Below the pieces are notes generated by a model that made no database searches, was not told the origin of the DNA, and saw nothing but the letters and a program-made list of their open reading frames with translations. From positions 3,619,001 to 3,683,000 of the forward strand of contig NZ_JACHMN010000002.1 of assembly GCF_014204945.1 (NCBI RefSeq): a stretch of DNA of 64,000 nt. The letters run 5' to 3'. The DNA comes from Allocatelliglobosispora scoriae. GTDB taxonomy: Bacteria > Actinomycetota > Actinomycetes > Mycobacteriales > Micromonosporaceae. How positions within the stretch are numbered: the first letter of the stretch is position 1; every line of letters begins with the position of its first letter. The position numbers and the translations under genes were made by a program. Positions 57,562-64,000 of the stretch are shown here, one piece after another.

Positions 57562-59544
57562 TTAGCCCCGCTCGTTGTCGAACCTGAACGCATCCTGGCA
57601 CGTCCCGATCGCGCCGGGCCCGAGGTCAGCGATGACCTTCCTGGCCTGCTTGCGGGAGTAGTTCCAGGAGTACCAGGTATCCGGGTCGTTCTTGAGTTCC
57701 TTGGCGATCTGGCTGAGCGCGCACTTGCGCATCTCGGCCGGAAGGTCCGCCAGCGCCGGTGTCGCGTCGGCGGAGAGCGCTCGCAGATAGAACAGGTCGA
57801 TTATCTTGCCCGACTTCTCGTAGCGGGCGACGTTCTGCTCGGCCATGAAGCGCTCCGGGTTGACCACCGCGAGGGCGAGCAGCATGACGACCGCAGTCCC
57901 GGCGACCGCCCGGGGCAGCCACTCTGCCTTGAGCTGGATGCCGGCGAGCAGAATCAGCACGAAGATCAGGCCGAGGCCGATCTCGACCGCGCCGACGAAG
58001 ATCCGCTCGCGCGTCCAGCCCCGGTAGTCCTGGTAGAGCGACAACCGGTAGATCGCCGAGGCGACGATCACGAGGCTGAGGGCGGCCACCCCGCCGAGCA
58101 GGATGCGCAGGAGCAGCCGGTCCTTCGGCGTCTCCCGCCGGGCCCAGCGAGCCGACGCGGCGATGACGATGAGGGTCAGCACCGTGACGATGATGAGCTG
58201 GCGGAAGCCGCTGCGGGCGTATTCGGCGTGGCTGACCCCGGCGGTCCGCAGCACGTTGGTGCCGGAGGCGAAGAGCACCGTGAACTGCACCGCGACGAAC
58301 CCGGCGAAGAGGAGCACGAGCGCGCCGAGCGGCAGGGCGAACTCGAACCCGCCGATGCGCGCCTTGCCCGGGTTCTCCATCCGGTGCAGGTCCGGCGGGG
58401 CGGTGACGAGGAAGATCCCGCCGGCCGTGAAGAGTCCGCCGGTGACGAGGAGCAGCGTCCAGACGAAGATCGTCGGGATGTCGAGGTCCTTGAAGATGTC
58501 GGCGACGTATTTGAGCGGCCGGCCGAGCAGCTCGGCGAACGCGTCGTCGGCGGAGGCGAGCAGCCCGCCGAAGACGAGCAGCAGCACGATCGTGACGATC
58601 ACAGCGAGGAAGATGCGGGCGCCACGCACGCCGCCGTCGTCCTTCTGCGCTGCGGCGACCGGGTCGGCCTGCGCCTCGGCCCGCTTGGCGGCGGAGCGCT
58701 GGGCGAGCAGCACACCGACGCCCTTGCCGATCCAGGGGATGCTGCGCAGCGCGGCGAGCGGCACGGAGACCGCGCCGACCGCCATGGCCCGCATCGAGCG
58801 GCCACCGGCGGCGGCGAGCGATGCGCAGCCCAGGGCCGCGAGCAGGCAGCAGAAGAAGAGCCAGCCGGCCGCGCGGAAGGTGCCGACCGAGAGCAGCGCG
58901 AGCGCCGCGAGTCCCCAGAGCACCCGCGCGACGCGGTCACCGCTGGAGACGGGCGCGCCGGCGGTCCGGGCCACCAGTCCGACGGCGGCTGCGGCCACCG
59001 CAGCGGAGATCAACCAACCAACCCCGGGACGATCGAGGGGTACGGCGACCGCAGCCCCCACGGCACCGGCGGCTGTGCCGAGGACGGCCGCCTTCCCGGC
59101 GGGAGTGCTCGGCCCCTTCCAGCGGGTCTCGAAGAACCCGGGGCGGGGCGGCGGCGGTGGCTGGGTCCAGTACATCGGGCGCTGCTGTTGCGGCCATCCG
59201 GGCGGCGGGGTGCCCGGCGTGTGCGGGACCGGTTGTCCAGGGTGGACACCGGGCTGCTGCTGCGCTGCCGGAGCCTGCTGCGCCGGGACCTGCGGGGCAC
59301 CCGGCTGTGCCGGAGCGGCCACCTGCGCGGGAGCGGCCACCTGGGCGGGCGCCTGCTGAGCCGGTGCCTGCGGTGCGTCCTGCTGTGCCGGTGGAGCCTG
59401 CGGTGCGTCCGCGGGGGCCGCAGCCTCGACCGCGCCATCGGCCTCCTCGGCAGCCGGCGTGACGGTCGGCGTACCGTCGACGGGCGTCGGCGTTCTCAGG
59501 GCGTCCTGGTGCGGTGGTACGGGCTGCGCTGGCTCTTCTGTCAT
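57562..59544 (-). CDS. DUF4153/DUF4173-like multi-pass membrane protein
   Basis: 660 residues from ATG (MTEEPAQPVPPHQ); an earlier ATG four codons upstream is less likely since GGAG precedes the inner one. Residues 1-150 are Pro/Ala/Gln-rich and disordered, with a short repeat of APAQVAAPAQ. About twelve membrane helices follow. The C-terminal family signature is AVVNPERFMAEQNVARYEKSGKIIDLFYLRALSADATPALADL (in part), then WYSWNYSRKQAR. Function of the family is unknown. It lies upstream of, and on the same strand as, no operon partner; its start is 19 bases from the histidine kinase stop, so co-transcription from the regulators is possible. Confidence 0.82.
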   Translation of the reverse strand: MTEEPAQPVPPHQDALRTPTPVDGTPTVTPAAEEADGAVEAAAPADAPQAPPAQQDAPQAPAQQAPAQVAAPAQVAAPAQPGAPQVPAQQAPAAQQQPGVHPGQPVPHTPGTPPPGWPQQQRPMYWTQPPPPPRPGFFETRWKGPSTPAGKAAVLGTAAGAVGAAVAVPLDRPGVGWLISAAVAAAAVGLVARTAGAPVSSGDRVARVLWGLAALALLSVGTFRAAGWLFFCCLLAALGCASLAAAGGRSMRAMAVGAVSVPLAALRSIPWIGKGVGVLLAQRSAAKRAEAQADPVAAAQKDDGGVRGARIFLAVIVTIVLLLVFGGLLASADDAFAELLGRPLKYVADIFKDLDIPTIFVWTLLLVTGGLFTAGGIFLVTAPPDLHRMENPGKARIGGFEFALPLGALVLLFAGFVAVQFTVLFASGTNVLRTAGVSHAEYARSGFRQLIIVTVLTLIVIAASARWARRETPKDRLLLRILLGGVAALSLVIVASAIYRLSLYQDYRGWTRERIFVGAVEIGLGLIFVLILLAGIQLKAEWLPRAVAGTAVVMLLALAVVNPERFMAEQNVARYEKSGKIIDLFYLRALSADATPALADLPAEMRKCALSQIAKELKNDPDTWYSWNYSRKQARKVIADLGPGAIGTCQDAFRFDNERG

Positions 59545-59562
59545 CACAGTCTCCACACGGTT

Positions 59563-60651
59563 CTATAACAGGATGGGCAATATAACGCGGACACGGCAGC
59601 CGGTGCTGCCCCCCGAACCGCCATCTGCGATCGAGATCGTGCCGCGGTGGAGCTCCACGACCCAGCGGGCGATGGCCAGTCCCAGGCCAGTGCCGCCGTC
59701 GGTGCCCGAACGGTCACCTCGCGTGAACCTTTCGAAAACCCGCTCGCGCAGGTCGGGGGCGATGCCGGGACCGGCATCGATGACTTCGAACTGAACGGTC
59801 GAGCCGTCCTGGCAAGCCGTCAGCGTGACTGTGCCATCTTGCGGGCTGTGCCGGGCGGCGTTGTCGAGCAGGTTGGCGAAGACCTGATGCAGCCGCGCCG
59901 GATCGGCCTGCACCCGCAACGATTGGTCGGGCGGCGCCAGCTCGAAGGTGATCTCGGGCCAGGCGAGGCGCGCCTGCGCCACCGAGTCCGCGAGGAACTT
60001 CGCCGCCGCCAGCTCCTCGACCCGCAGCGCCACCACACCGGCGTCGAGTCGGGAGAGGTCCAGCAGCTCCGTCACGAGCCTGCCCAGCCGCTCGGTCTGC
60101 GCCAGCGCGGTCTTGAGCTGCTCCGGATCGGGCTCGGCGACACCGTCGACCAGGTTCTCCAGCACGCCCTGCAGGGCGGTGATCGGTGTACGCAACTCGT
60201 GCGAGACGTTGGCGATCAGCTCCCGCCGCTGCTGGTCGGCGGTGCCGAGGTCCGTGGCCATCTGGTTGAACGCCCGCGCCAGGTCGCCGACCTCGTCGCG
60301 GCTGGTTGCGCGTACCCGTCGGGTGTATTCGCCACGGGCCATGCCGCGGGCGGCGGCGGTCATCTCGCGGAGCGGCTTGGTCATGCCGTGCGCGAAGATC
60401 TGCAGCGTGACCAGGCCGACCGCGGCGGCGGCGAAGGCGGTCTTCCAGGCGATCCAGCCGATGCCGAACCAGAAGACGGTGATGCCGGTCGTGCCCGCGA
60501 GCCCGAGCAGGATGGCGAGCTTCAGCTTGATGGAGCGGAAGGGGTCCAGCGGGCGGGGCAGCCGGTCCAGGACCCGGTTGCTGACGCGGATCGCCGGGCC
60601 GAGGACCCGGAACATGACGGCCGTCAGCCGGTCCATGATCTGCTCGATCAT
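59563..60651 (-). CDS. Sensor histidine kinase (HAMP, HisKA, HATPase)
   Basis: 362 residues from ATG overlapping the regulator stop (ATGA). Two adjacent membrane helices (about 44-62 and 65-86) leave almost no extracytoplasmic sensor loop. HAMP domain (about 87-140), phosphoacceptor His151 in NVSHELRTPITAL, N-box NLLDNAARHSP, G1 DAGPGIAPDLRERVF and G2 GGTGLGLAIARWVVELH. The signal must be sensed in the membrane or cytoplasm. Works with the response regulator before it. The longer upstream frame is rejected because it lies inside that gene. Confidence 0.93.
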   Translation of the reverse strand: MIEQIMDRLTAVMFRVLGPAIRVSNRVLDRLPRPLDPFRSIKLKLAILLGLAGTTGITVFWFGIGWIAWKTAFAAAAVGLVTLQIFAHGMTKPLREMTAAARGMARGEYTRRVRATSRDEVGDLARAFNQMATDLGTADQQRRELIANVSHELRTPITALQGVLENLVDGVAEPDPEQLKTALAQTERLGRLVTELLDLSRLDAGVVALRVEELAAAKFLADSVAQARLAWPEITFELAPPDQSLRVQADPARLHQVFANLLDNAARHSPQDGTVTLTACQDGSTVQFEVIDAGPGIAPDLRERVFERFTRGDRSGTDGGTGLGLAIARWVVELHRGTISIADGGSGGSTGCRVRVILPILL

Positions 60652-61319
60652 CGCGTCTCCAGGGCGTAGCCGACGCCGTGCACCGTGCGGATCAGATCGG
60701 CGCCGAGCTTGCGGCGCAGGGATTTCACGTGGGAGTCGACCGTACGCGTCCCGCACCCCTCCGCCCAGCCCCACACGTCGGCGAGGAGCCGCTCGCGGGA
60801 GAGCACGCTGCGGTGCCGCTGGGCGAGGTAGACGAGCAGCTCGAACTCGATCGGGGTGAGGTGTGCCTCGGTGCCTGCTCGGCGTACCCGGCGCTCGACC
60901 TGGTTGATCTCCAGATCGCCGAGGCGAAGCTCGTGCCCGGCGACCGGTGTGCGTTCGGTACGCCGCAGCAGCGCGTGCACGCGGGCCGCGAGCACCCGCA
61001 GCGAGAACGGCTTGGTGAGATAGTCGTCGGCACCGACCGCGAGCCCGATGAGCACGTCGTTCTCGTCGTCGCGGGCGGTGAGCATCAGCACCGGCACCGG
61101 CCGCTGTGCCTGGATCCGCCGGCAGACCTCCAGCCCGTCGAAGCCCGGCAGCATGATGTCGAGCACGACGAGGTCCGGCTTGTAGCGAAGCGCCGCGTCC
61201 ACTCCGGCAGGTCCGCTGCCGGCAACCCCGACCTCGAACCCTTCAGCCCGAAGCCGAGCAGCCACGGACTGCGCGATAACGCCGTCGTCCTCCACCACCA
61301 GCACCCGTCGCACCGTCAT
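60648..61319 (-). CDS. OmpR/PhoB-family response regulator
   Basis: 223 residues. Receiver domain (1-120) with acidic pair Asp11-Asp12 region (VVEDDGVI), phospho-acceptor Asp54 (VVLDIMLPG), Thr in LMLTARDD and Lys in DDYLTKPFS. C-terminal winged helix (about 130-223; LTPIEFELLVYLAQRHRSVLSRERLLADVWG, RTVDSHVKSLRRKLG, VHGVGYALE). First gene of the two-component operon. Target genes unknown; the membrane protein gene downstream is one candidate. Confidence 0.95.
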   Translation of the reverse strand: MTVRRVLVVEDDGVIAQSVAARLRAEGFEVGVAGSGPAGVDAALRYKPDLVVLDIMLPGFDGLEVCRRIQAQRPVPVLMLTARDDENDVLIGLAVGADDYLTKPFSLRVLAARVHALLRRTERTPVAGHELRLGDLEINQVERRVRRAGTEAHLTPIEFELLVYLAQRHRSVLSRERLLADVWGWAEGCGTRTVDSHVKSLRRKLGADLIRTVHGVGYALETR

Positions 61320-61385
61320 GAGGGGACTCTAAGCGCGCGATAAGGAGAACCCGTCCCCCCGATGTGAAGGTTGTGTAGAGGCCCA

Positions 61386-61475
61386 CCCCCAATTTCGCGT
61401 TGATCAAGGGAAGACTCGCCGCATATCGGGCACCCCACATGGTGAGTCTTCCCTTGATCAACGCGAATTTGGGGG
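61386..61475. repeat. 90-bp long inverted repeat between two-component systems
   Basis: 32-bp arms (CCCCCAATTTCGCGTTGATC and complement) with one mismatch and a 26-base loop. It begins 1 base after the lytTR-gene stop (minus strand) and probably terminates it. Arms are far longer than a normal terminator, and TTGATCAACGCGAA-type text suggests a dispersed palindrome. Confidence 0.8.
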
Positions 61476-61476
61476 C

Positions 61477-62235
61477 TTACCGCCAGTGGTGCTTGGCTGC
61501 TCGGACTAGGCGGTCCTTTAAGTCCCTCGTGTGTCTTCTGCTTACTGGGAGTTCGGTGTTGTCGATGATCACCACGTAGCCGTTGTTCGTCAGGCGGAGT
61601 TCGTTGATCAGCTTCAACTGGACAACGTAGGAGCGGTGGATCCGGACGAAGCCTGCCTCGGCCCATCGTTCGGCGAGGGTGGCCAGCGAGACCCGGACCA
61701 GGTGGGAGCCGGCCGTCGTGTGCAGCCTGGCGTAATCGCCCTGGGCTTCGACCCAGCGGACCGTGGAGCGGGCGAGCATCTTCGTCACGCCGCCCAGCTC
61801 GACCGGGATCGAGACGTCGTCGGGGGCTGCGGGGGCGGCGGGGCTGGGGAGCAGCAGCCTCGTCAGGACTCGGCGGACCGCCTCGGCCAGGCGGTCGGCG
61901 CGGACGGGCTTGCGGACGTAGTCGACCACGCCCAGGTCGAAGGCGTCGACGGCGCCGTCGTCATAGGCGGTGACGAAGACGATCGCGGGTGGCGCGGCGA
62001 ACCGGCGCAGCACCCGGGCCAGCTCCAGACCGTCGAGTCCGGGCATCCGGATGTCCAGGAAGACCGCCTCGACCTCGTGGTCGCGCAGGATGCGCAGCGC
62101 GTCGGTGGCGTCCCCGGCGGTGTGTACGCGAGAGATGCGGCTGTCGGCGCGCAGCAGGAAGGCGAGCTCGTCGAGTGCGGGGGGTTCGTCGTCGACGGCG
62201 AGTACGCGAAGGAACCCCGGCAGATCCACGGTCAT
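61477..62235 (-). CDS. LytTR-family response regulator
   Basis: 252 residues from ATG overlapping the kinase stop (ATGA). Receiver domain (about 8-125) with VDDEPPA, phospho-acceptor Asp61 (VFLDIRMPG), VFVTAYDD and VRKPVRAD. C-terminal LytTR DNA-binding domain (about 150-250; VRWVEAQGDYARLHT, LATLAERWAEAGFVRIHRSYVV, LPVSRRHTRDLKDRL). Pairs with the LytS-type kinase. In actinobacteria such pairs often sit beside acetate/pyruvate symporter genes, one of which is 4 kb away here. A longer upstream frame lies within the kinase gene and is not used. Confidence 0.93.
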   Translation of the reverse strand: MTVDLPGFLRVLAVDDEPPALDELAFLLRADSRISRVHTAGDATDALRILRDHEVEAVFLDIRMPGLDGLELARVLRRFAAPPAIVFVTAYDDGAVDAFDLGVVDYVRKPVRADRLAEAVRRVLTRLLLPSPAAPAAPDDVSIPVELGGVTKMLARSTVRWVEAQGDYARLHTTAGSHLVRVSLATLAERWAEAGFVRIHRSYVVQLKLINELRLTNNGYVVIIDNTELPVSRRHTRDLKDRLVRAAKHHWR

Positions 62236-63404
62236 GTGACCCGTACCTTCGGATGGAACTTCGGGATCCGCAGGATGACCCTGGTCCCCGCGTCGATGCC
62301 GGTCTCCACGACGAGCCCGAACTGATCGCCGAACGCAGCCCGCAACCGCTCGTCGACGTTGGCGAGGCCCACGTGCTGCCCGTCGTCGTCCGAGTGCGCC
62401 AGGGTCGGGCCGATGACCTCTGGATCCATCCCCACTCCGTCGTCCTCCACCGTGATGTGGCACTCGGCGCCGGCGTCCTCGGCCTCGATGTGCAGGTTGC
62501 CGACGCCCGGCTTACGGGACAGCCCGTGGCGGACCGCGTTCTCGACCAGCGGTTGCAGGCAGAGGAACGGCAGCGTCACGGGCAGCACCTCGGGTGCGAT
62601 CCGCAGCCGCACCTGGAGCCGGTCGCCGAAGCGAGCCCGCTCGATCGTGAGGTAGCGATCGATCGAGCGCAACTCCTCGGCGAGGGTGGTGAACTCCCCG
62701 TGCGCGCGGAAGGAGTAGCGGGTGAACTCCGCGAACTCCTCCAGCAGTTCCCGGGCCCGATCGGGGTCGGTGCGGACGAACGAGGCGATCGCCGTGAGCG
62801 CGTTGTAGATGAAGTGCGGGCTGATCTGCGCGCGCAACGCCCGGACCTCGGCGCGGGCGAGCCGCTCCCGGGAGGCGTCGAGCTCGGCGAGGGCGAGCTG
62901 CGCCGAGACCCAGCGTCCGGTCTCCAGCGCGGCCTGGACGAGACCGGGTGCGGGGTGCTGATCGGTGACGGCGACGAGCGCGCCGGTGCTGCTGACCGGC
63001 ACGATCACCGCTCCCCGCACCGGGCAGTCGAGCAGTTCGCAGGGCAGTTCGTCGGTACGCAGCACGGTGGCCCGATCACCCTCGACGGCCCGCTGGGCGG
63101 CGATGGTGAACTGAGCGGCGTGATGATCGCCGTCCCCGTCGAGGGCGAGCACGGTGCCGTGCTCGATCAGGGCGAGCCCGGTGGATCCGACGAGCGGTCG
63201 CAGCAGCTTGCTCGCCTTCGCGGCCGACGACGGGGTGAGGCCACCGCGCAGCGGTTCGGCGGCGAGCCCGGCCGCGTGCAGCACCTGATAGGTCGCCCGC
63301 TGCGTCTCGGTGGCGATCCGCTGGCGCCCGCGCAGGCTGGTTACGGCCCAGATCGCCGCCGCGAGGGCACCGATGAGGGCCGTGACGGCGAGGGCGGTGG
63401 GCAT
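62232..63404 (-). CDS. LytS/YehU-family sensor histidine kinase
   Basis: 390 residues. One N-terminal membrane helix (about 4-22), a GAF-like sensor region (about 35-165; LIEHGTVLALDG, AVIVPVSSTGALVAV) and a His_kinase domain with phosphoacceptor His197 in QISPHFIYNALTAI, followed by a HATPase region (LPFLCLQPLVENAVRHGL, VEDDGVGM, GLANVDERLRAAFG). It lacks the 5TM-LytS membrane domain and so may sense a cytoplasmic metabolite. Co-translated with the LytTR regulator. Ends in basic residues. Confidence 0.92.
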   Translation of the reverse strand: MPTALAVTALIGALAAAIWAVTSLRGRQRIATETQRATYQVLHAAGLAAEPLRGGLTPSSAAKASKLLRPLVGSTGLALIEHGTVLALDGDGDHHAAQFTIAAQRAVEGDRATVLRTDELPCELLDCPVRGAVIVPVSSTGALVAVTDQHPAPGLVQAALETGRWVSAQLALAELDASRERLARAEVRALRAQISPHFIYNALTAIASFVRTDPDRARELLEEFAEFTRYSFRAHGEFTTLAEELRSIDRYLTIERARFGDRLQVRLRIAPEVLPVTLPFLCLQPLVENAVRHGLSRKPGVGNLHIEAEDAGAECHITVEDDGVGMDPEVIGPTLAHSDDDGQHVGLANVDERLRAAFGDQFGLVVETGIDAGTRVILRIPKFHPKVRVT

Positions 63405-63420
63405 CAGCGAGCCCAGCGGC

Positions 63421-64000
63421 CTAGTAGGCGCCCTTGCGGGCGAGCACGACGCCGATCGTGCGCCACAGGATCGAGATGTCGTAAGCCAGCGACCAGTTGT
63501 CGACGTAGTAGAGGTCGAGCCGGACCGCTTCGTCCCAGGAGAGGTCGGAGCGCCCGGAGACCTGCCACAGCCCGGTCATGCCCGGCCGGACGAGCAACCG
63601 GCGGCGCACGTCGCCGAGGAAGTCGCCGTCGTCGGCGGGGAGCGGGCGGGGGCCGACCAGCGACATCTCGCCCTTGAGCACGTTGATGAGCTGCGGCAGC
63701 TCGTCGAGGGAGGTGGCCCGCAGGAACCGGCCGACCGGAGTGACCCGCGGGTCGTCGCGGATCTTGAAGAGCATCCCGTCGCCCTCGTTCTGGTCTGTCA
63801 GGGCGGCGAGTCGGTCCTCCGCGTCGGTATACATCGTGCGGAACTTCCAGACCCGGAAGGTGCGCCCCTCGTGACCGACCCGGCCCTGGCGGAACATGAC
63901 GGGTCCGGGGTCGTTGATCCGGATCGCCAGCGAGATGACGGCGAGCAGCGGGGTCAGGACGATCAGCCCGAGACCGGCGCCGACGCGGTCCATCATGTTC
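63421..64000 (-). CDS. Polyprenyl-phosphate sugar transferase, C-terminal part (5' end outside window)
   Basis: The frame is open to the window edge; visible are the last 193 residues. It has the bacterial sugar transferase (PF02397-type) domain: PGPVMFRQGRVGHEGRTFRVWKFRTM, TPVGRFLRATSLDELPQLINVLKGEMSLVGPRPL and RPGMTGLWQVSGRSDLSWDEAVRLDLYYVDNWS (each in part). It moves sugar-1-phosphate onto undecaprenyl phosphate to start an exopolysaccharide or glycan. The N-terminal membrane helices of WbaP/GumD-type proteins would lie upstream. The downstream kinase gene starts 17 bases after it, so all three may form one operon. Confidence 0.9.
   Translation of the reverse strand, partial: NMMDRVGAGLGLIVLTPLLAVISLAIRINDPGPVMFRQGRVGHEGRTFRVWKFRTMYTDAEDRLAALTDQNEGDGMLFKIRDDPRVTPVGRFLRATSLDELPQLINVLKGEMSLVGPRPLPADDGDFLGDVRRRLLVRPGMTGLWQVSGRSDLSWDEAVRLDLYYVDNWSLAYDISILWRTIGVVLARKGAY

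Noticed and set aside
57562-59568. Plus-strand gene of about 700 residues opposite the DUF4153/DUF4173-like gene
   Set aside because: It is antisense to a clear membrane protein; the Asp/Glu/Arg-rich composition is typical of the complementary frame in high-GC DNA.

Overview
The window is GC-rich chromosomal DNA of a filamentous or spore-forming actinobacterium. Gene content and order (pknA-pknB / pabA / class E sortase / DUF881 / crgA) are those seen near the replication origin of Micromonosporaceae and Streptomyces. Heavy GTG/TTG start usage, class E sortase, CrgA, an EtfD-type oxidoreductase, NlpC/P60 hydrolases and a c-di-AMP riboswitch all fit; Micromonosporaceae is my best guess, but the genus cannot be fixed from sequence alone.

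Layout. 0-6 kb: Ser/Thr kinases PknA (C-terminal part) and PknB facing a coupled minus-strand operon (DUF881, sortase E, small membrane protein, pabA), with crgA diverging. 6-16.6 kb: EtfD-like membrane Fe-S oxidoreductase, a secreted M4 metalloprotease, two CNNM/CorC membrane proteins, and two RipA-like NlpC/P60 endopeptidases around a LamG-like secreted protein; the second endopeptidase has a ydaO-type riboswitch leader. 16.6-19.4 kb: a duplicated dispersed repeat, dcd, a PNPOx-fold protein behind a LexA-like box, a secreted M43 protease and tRNA-Gly(CCC).

19.3-26.7 kb: a 7.35-kb integrative element in tRNA-Gly, bounded by a perfect 44-bp direct repeat. It carries integrase, excisionase, a RepSA-type rolling-circle initiator, four small overlapping genes, a GntR/UTRA regulator with two matching operators, a GNAT acetyltransferase and two tiny genes, but no visible TraB/FtsK transfer gene. 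26.9-28.8 kb, next to the right att site: a TIR-transmembrane-WD40 protein with seven very similar blades, then a small unknown gene.

28.9-35.7 kb: a GntR regulator, then two ECF sigma / membrane-protein pairs flanking a secreted beta-helix protein with three C-terminal repeats. 35.7-42.3 kb: FadE5-like acyl-CoA dehydrogenase (its upstream palindrome resembles the one before etfD), a 43-residue peptide gene, a PP2C phosphatase, inverted copies of the dispersed repeat, a hemolysin III protein and the 5-oxoprolinase operon pxpB-pxpC-pxpA. 42.3-43.4 kb: about 1.1 kb of non-coding DNA made almost wholly of different repeat types.

43.4-64 kb: NHLRC2-like thioredoxin/beta-propeller protein, MFS transporter, a disordered membrane protein with repeated Trp-x-x-aromatic motifs, an ABC exporter pair, the Hen1-Pnkp RNA repair operon, a small membrane protein with a sodium/solute symporter, a 126-bp MITE-like inverted repeat, a DUF4153/DUF4173-like membrane protein, an OmpR-type two-component system, a LytS/LytTR two-component system and the 3' part of a polyprenyl glycosylphosphotransferase. 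No CRISPR array, rRNA or complete insertion sequence was seen. Promoter and operator calls are by eye.
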